Source: JBBKWG01 sp037968835 | Lineage (GTDB): Bacteria > Pseudomonadota > Alphaproteobacteria > Rhodobacterales > Rhodobacteraceae | DNA length: 7,528 nucleotides | Assembly (NCBI GenBank): GCA_037968835.1 | Contig: JBBKWG010000135.1 | Span: forward strand, 1 to 7,528 | Direction: 5' to 3' | Part shown: piece after piece, positions 5,812-7,528 of the stretch | Position numbering within the stretch: position 1 is the stretch's first letter | Layout of the letters: each line of letters opens with the position of its first letter | The notes under the pieces: model-generated | Told to the model about the DNA's origin: nothing | The model's database searches: none | Seen by the model: only the letters and a program-made list of their open reading frames with translations | Program-made: the position numbers and the translations under genes

Positions 5812-6840
5812 ATGAAGAGAAGAACACTTCTCGTGGCCGCAGTGGCTGCGACCTGCTTCACCGCGCCCGCGTATGCGCAGGACATCACCGTCGGCGTAAG
5901 CTGGTCGAATTTCCAGGAAGAGCGCTGGAAGACCGACGAAGCCGCGATCAAGGAAGCCCTGGAAGCCGCCGGCGCAAGTTATATTTCGGCTGACGCACAA
6001 GCTTCGGCCTCCAAACAGCTAACGGACGTCGAATCGCTGATTGCCCAGGGTGCAGACGCCCTGATCATTCTGGCGATGGACAAGGACGCCATCGGCCCCG
6101 CACTCGACGCGGCTGCCGCCGAAGACATTCCGGTTGTCGGTTATGACCGTCTGATCGAGGACGAGCGCGCCTTTTATCTAACGTTCGACAACAAGGGCGT
6201 CGGTCGCATCATCGCCGAGACCGTCAGTGCCGTTCAGCCCGAAGGCAGCTATGCCATCATCAAAGGCGATCCGGGCGACCCGAACGCTGCGTTCCTTCTT
6301 GAAGGCATGATGGAAGTCATCGGCGACGACGTTCAGTCGGGCAAGATCACGATCGTCGGCGAAGCCTTCAGCGATGGCTGGAAGCCGGAGAATGCTCAGA
6401 AGAACATGGAGCAGATCCTGACCGCCAACAACAACAACGTCGATGCCGTGCTTGCCGAGAACGACGGAATGGCCGGTGGCGTCATCGCGGCGCTTTCGGC
6501 TCAGGGTCTCACGGTTCCGGTCGGTGGCCAGGACGGTGACCTTGCTGCGCTGAACCGCGTTGCACGGGGCAATCAGACCGTGTCGGTCTGGAAAAACTCG
6601 CGCGATCTGGGCAAAGCGGCCGCTGAAATTGCCGTGGCTCTCGCCAATGGCGCGGCGCTCGATTCAATCGACGGTGCCGAGAAGTGGTCCGGCGGCGAGA
6701 AGGGCGTTGAAATGAACGCCATCTTCCTTGATCCGACGCCAATCACCAAGGACACGCTGAACCTCGCAATCGACGCGGGACACATCAGCAAGGAGCAAGC
6801 CTGCGAAGGCGCTGCTGCCGACGTTCCGGCTTGTAACTAA
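5812..6840 (+). CDS. xylF: periplasmic sugar-binding protein of an ABC transporter, XylF-like
   Basis: This 342-residue substrate-binding protein belongs to the ribose/xylose (CUT2) class. A signal peptide spans residues 1-22 (KRR, hydrophobic core, AYA|QD). Similarity to E. coli XylF is clear from recall: EERW (37-39 region), VVGYDRLIED and FYLTFDNKGVG (108-131), DGWKPENAQKNME (188-200), LTANNNNVDAVLAENDGMAGG (203-223), GQDGDLAALNR (239-249) and SVWKN (258-262). The XylF ligand residues Asp, Trp, Asn, Asp and Lys appear kept (D112, W190, N217, D241, K261). Near the C-terminus C331 and C341 could form a disulfide that E. coli XylF lacks. It is divergent from the ROK regulator and first in an operon with the permease. 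Xylose is the best guess for the ligand; the nearby inositol genes make another sugar or a cyclitol possible. Confidence 0.92.
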   Translation: MKRRTLLVAAVAATCFTAPAYAQDITVGVSWSNFQEERWKTDEAAIKEALEAAGASYISADAQASASKQLTDVESLIAQGADALIILAMDKDAIGPALDAAAAEDIPVVGYDRLIEDERAFYLTFDNKGVGRIIAETVSAVQPEGSYAIIKGDPGDPNAAFLLEGMMEVIGDDVQSGKITIVGEAFSDGWKPENAQKNMEQILTANNNNVDAVLAENDGMAGGVIAALSAQGLTVPVGGQDGDLAALNRVARGNQTVSVWKNSRDLGKAAAEIAVALANGAALDSIDGAEKWSGGEKGVEMNAIFLDPTPITKDTLNLAIDAGHISKEQACEGAAADVPACN

Positions 6841-6851
6841 GGCCGTTCGGT

Positions 6852-6879
6852 TCGGCGCGGGGGACATCCTCCGCGCCGA
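6852..6879 (+). terminator. strong intercistronic hairpin after the binding-protein gene (partial terminator or 3'-end stabiliser)
   Basis: TCGGCGCGG (6852-6860) pairs perfectly with CCGCGCCGA (6871-6879), and the stem continues inward with GGG/CCT (one G-U) to an ACAT loop, about 12 bp in all. It begins 12 bases after the stop codon. Only CCCCGACTTTG follows, with no real T-run, so full termination is unlikely. Such hairpins between binding-protein and permease genes commonly protect the upstream message and lower permease expression. Confidence 0.75.
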
Positions 6880-6925
6880 CCCCGACTTTGCGTGGTCCGC
6901 GTCTTTTACGCCCGCACTGATGGGA

Positions 6926-6957
6926 TGCTGCGGCAGTTCGTCTGCCGAATGTCAGCA
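6926..6957 (+). other. second intercistronic stem-loop upstream of the permease gene
   Basis: CGGCAG (6931-6936) pairs with CTGCCG (6942-6947) around a TTCGT loop. An outer 5-bp stem TGCTG (6926-6930) pairs with CAGCA (6953-6957) across a one-sided AATGT bulge. It ends 38 bases before the permease ATG and has no T-run. It could be a processing site or affect translation initiation; this is a structural observation only. Confidence 0.45.
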
Positions 6958-6995
6958 CGCCGTCGCCTTGACGTTCCTCAGCTCTGGACGAACCA

Positions 6996-7528
6996 ATGAC
7001 CGATACAACCTCTCCGCCCGTCAATCCGGTCAAGCCGGAAGACGGCTTGTTCACCCGTTTTCTGAAGGCCACCGAGCTTGACACCCGACTGATCGGGATG
7101 GTCGGCGCACTGGCGCTGATCTGGGTCGGCTTTCATATGTACGGCTCTCTGGTGAACGGCTTCGGCGCGTTCCTGACGCCCCGCAACCTCTGGAACCTTT
7201 CGGTCCAGACCTCGTCCATCGGCATCATGGCAACCGGCATGGTCCTGGTCATCGTGACCCGCAACATCGACCTGTCGGTCGGTTCGGTCCTGGGGTTCTG
7301 CGCCATCATCATGGGGATGTTGCAGGTGTATATCCTGCCGCCCATCCTCGGCTTCGGTCACCCGCTGATCTGGATCCTCGCGGTCATTGCAGGGGTCACG
7401 ACCGGTGCCATCGTCGGTGCGATCCAGGGCTTCTTGATCGCCTATCTCGCGATCCCGGCGTTCATCGTGACGCTGGGCGGCCTACTGGTCTGGCGCGGCG
7501 CTGCGTTCCTGATCGCGCGGGGCGAGAC
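6996..7528 (+). CDS. xylH: sugar ABC transporter permease, XylH-like (3' truncated by window edge)
   Basis: The frame is open from ATG 6996 to the window end, giving 177 residues of a family normally about 390-430. A cytoplasmic N-terminus (about 1-30) precedes a first membrane segment (about 32-50). Then come NLWNLSVQTSSIGIMATGMVLV and IVTRNIDLSVGS (64-97), the signature of CUT2 (RbsC/XylH) permeases. Further hydrophobic segments lie at about 98-120, 124-152 and 154-173, with IPAFIVTLGGLLVWRG (153-168) matching XylH's VPSFIVTL...FRG. The Shine-Dalgarno is weak (GGA at 6986-6988), in keeping with lower permease expression than the binding protein. It would form the inner-membrane channel with an ATPase (XylG-like) expected downstream. 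The gap from the binding-protein gene is 155 bases and contains two hairpins. Confidence 0.93.
   Translation, partial: MTDTTSPPVNPVKPEDGLFTRFLKATELDTRLIGMVGALALIWVGFHMYGSLVNGFGAFLTPRNLWNLSVQTSSIGIMATGMVLVIVTRNIDLSVGSVLGFCAIIMGMLQVYILPPILGFGHPLIWILAVIAGVTTGAIVGAIQGFLIAYLAIPAFIVTLGGLLVWRGAAFLIARGE

Noticed and set aside
6852..6890. Full Rho-independent terminator ending the operon after the binding protein
   Set aside because: The stem is strong but lacks a T-run, and a same-strand permease gene of the same transporter follows; partial termination or stabilisation is more likely.
1..7528. tRNA, rRNA, CRISPR array, insertion sequence or phage attachment site
   Set aside because: No regular spaced repeats, transposase motifs, terminal inverted repeats or tRNA-like cloverleaf were seen on reading either strand.

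Overview
The window is GC-rich, densely coding DNA with overlapping stop/start codons. Protein features (IolB, class II aldolase, XylF/XylH-like transport, ROK regulator, MauG-like di-heme peroxidase, CRTAC1-type protein) fit an alphaproteobacterium, most likely Rhodobacterales-like. That placement is an inference from codon and GC style and gene content, since no rRNA or other marker gene is present.

Layout. (1) At 1-1376, plus strand, is the end of a myo-inositol catabolic operon: a 5'-truncated iolB (5-deoxy-glucuronate isomerase) overlapping by ATGA a stand-alone class II aldolase that probably does the IolJ step. (2) At 1472-2803, plus strand, is an exported di-heme cytochrome c peroxidase/MauG-superfamily protein. 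(3) At 2800-4320, minus strand and convergent with it (the stop codons overlap), is an exported FG-GAP/VCBS-repeat protein with a C-terminal ASPIC/UnbV domain (CRTAC1 family). (4) Its start codon overlaps by GTGA the stop of a ROK-family (NagC/XylR-type) regulator at 4317-5597, minus strand. (5) A 214-bp divergent intergenic region holds an AT-rich patch with a ROK-like inverted repeat overlapping a TTGACA box. (6) At 5812 onward, plus strand, is a sugar ABC transporter: a XylF-like periplasmic binding protein, two RNA hairpins, then a XylH-like permease cut by the window end.

How the parts may work together. The ROK protein probably represses the divergent sugar transporter and perhaps itself, releasing when sugar is bound. 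The transporter imports a monosaccharide, xylose by similarity, although the adjacent inositol genes make a cyclitol possible. IolB and the aldolase carry inositol breakdown towards dihydroxyacetone phosphate and malonate semialdehyde. The least explained part is the pair between these modules: an exported MauG-like di-heme enzyme next to an exported, tryptophan-rich, calcium-motif repeat protein that is translationally coupled to the sugar regulator. I consider this the best candidate for something undescribed, as a possible modifying enzyme and its substrate, but the functional link is inference only.
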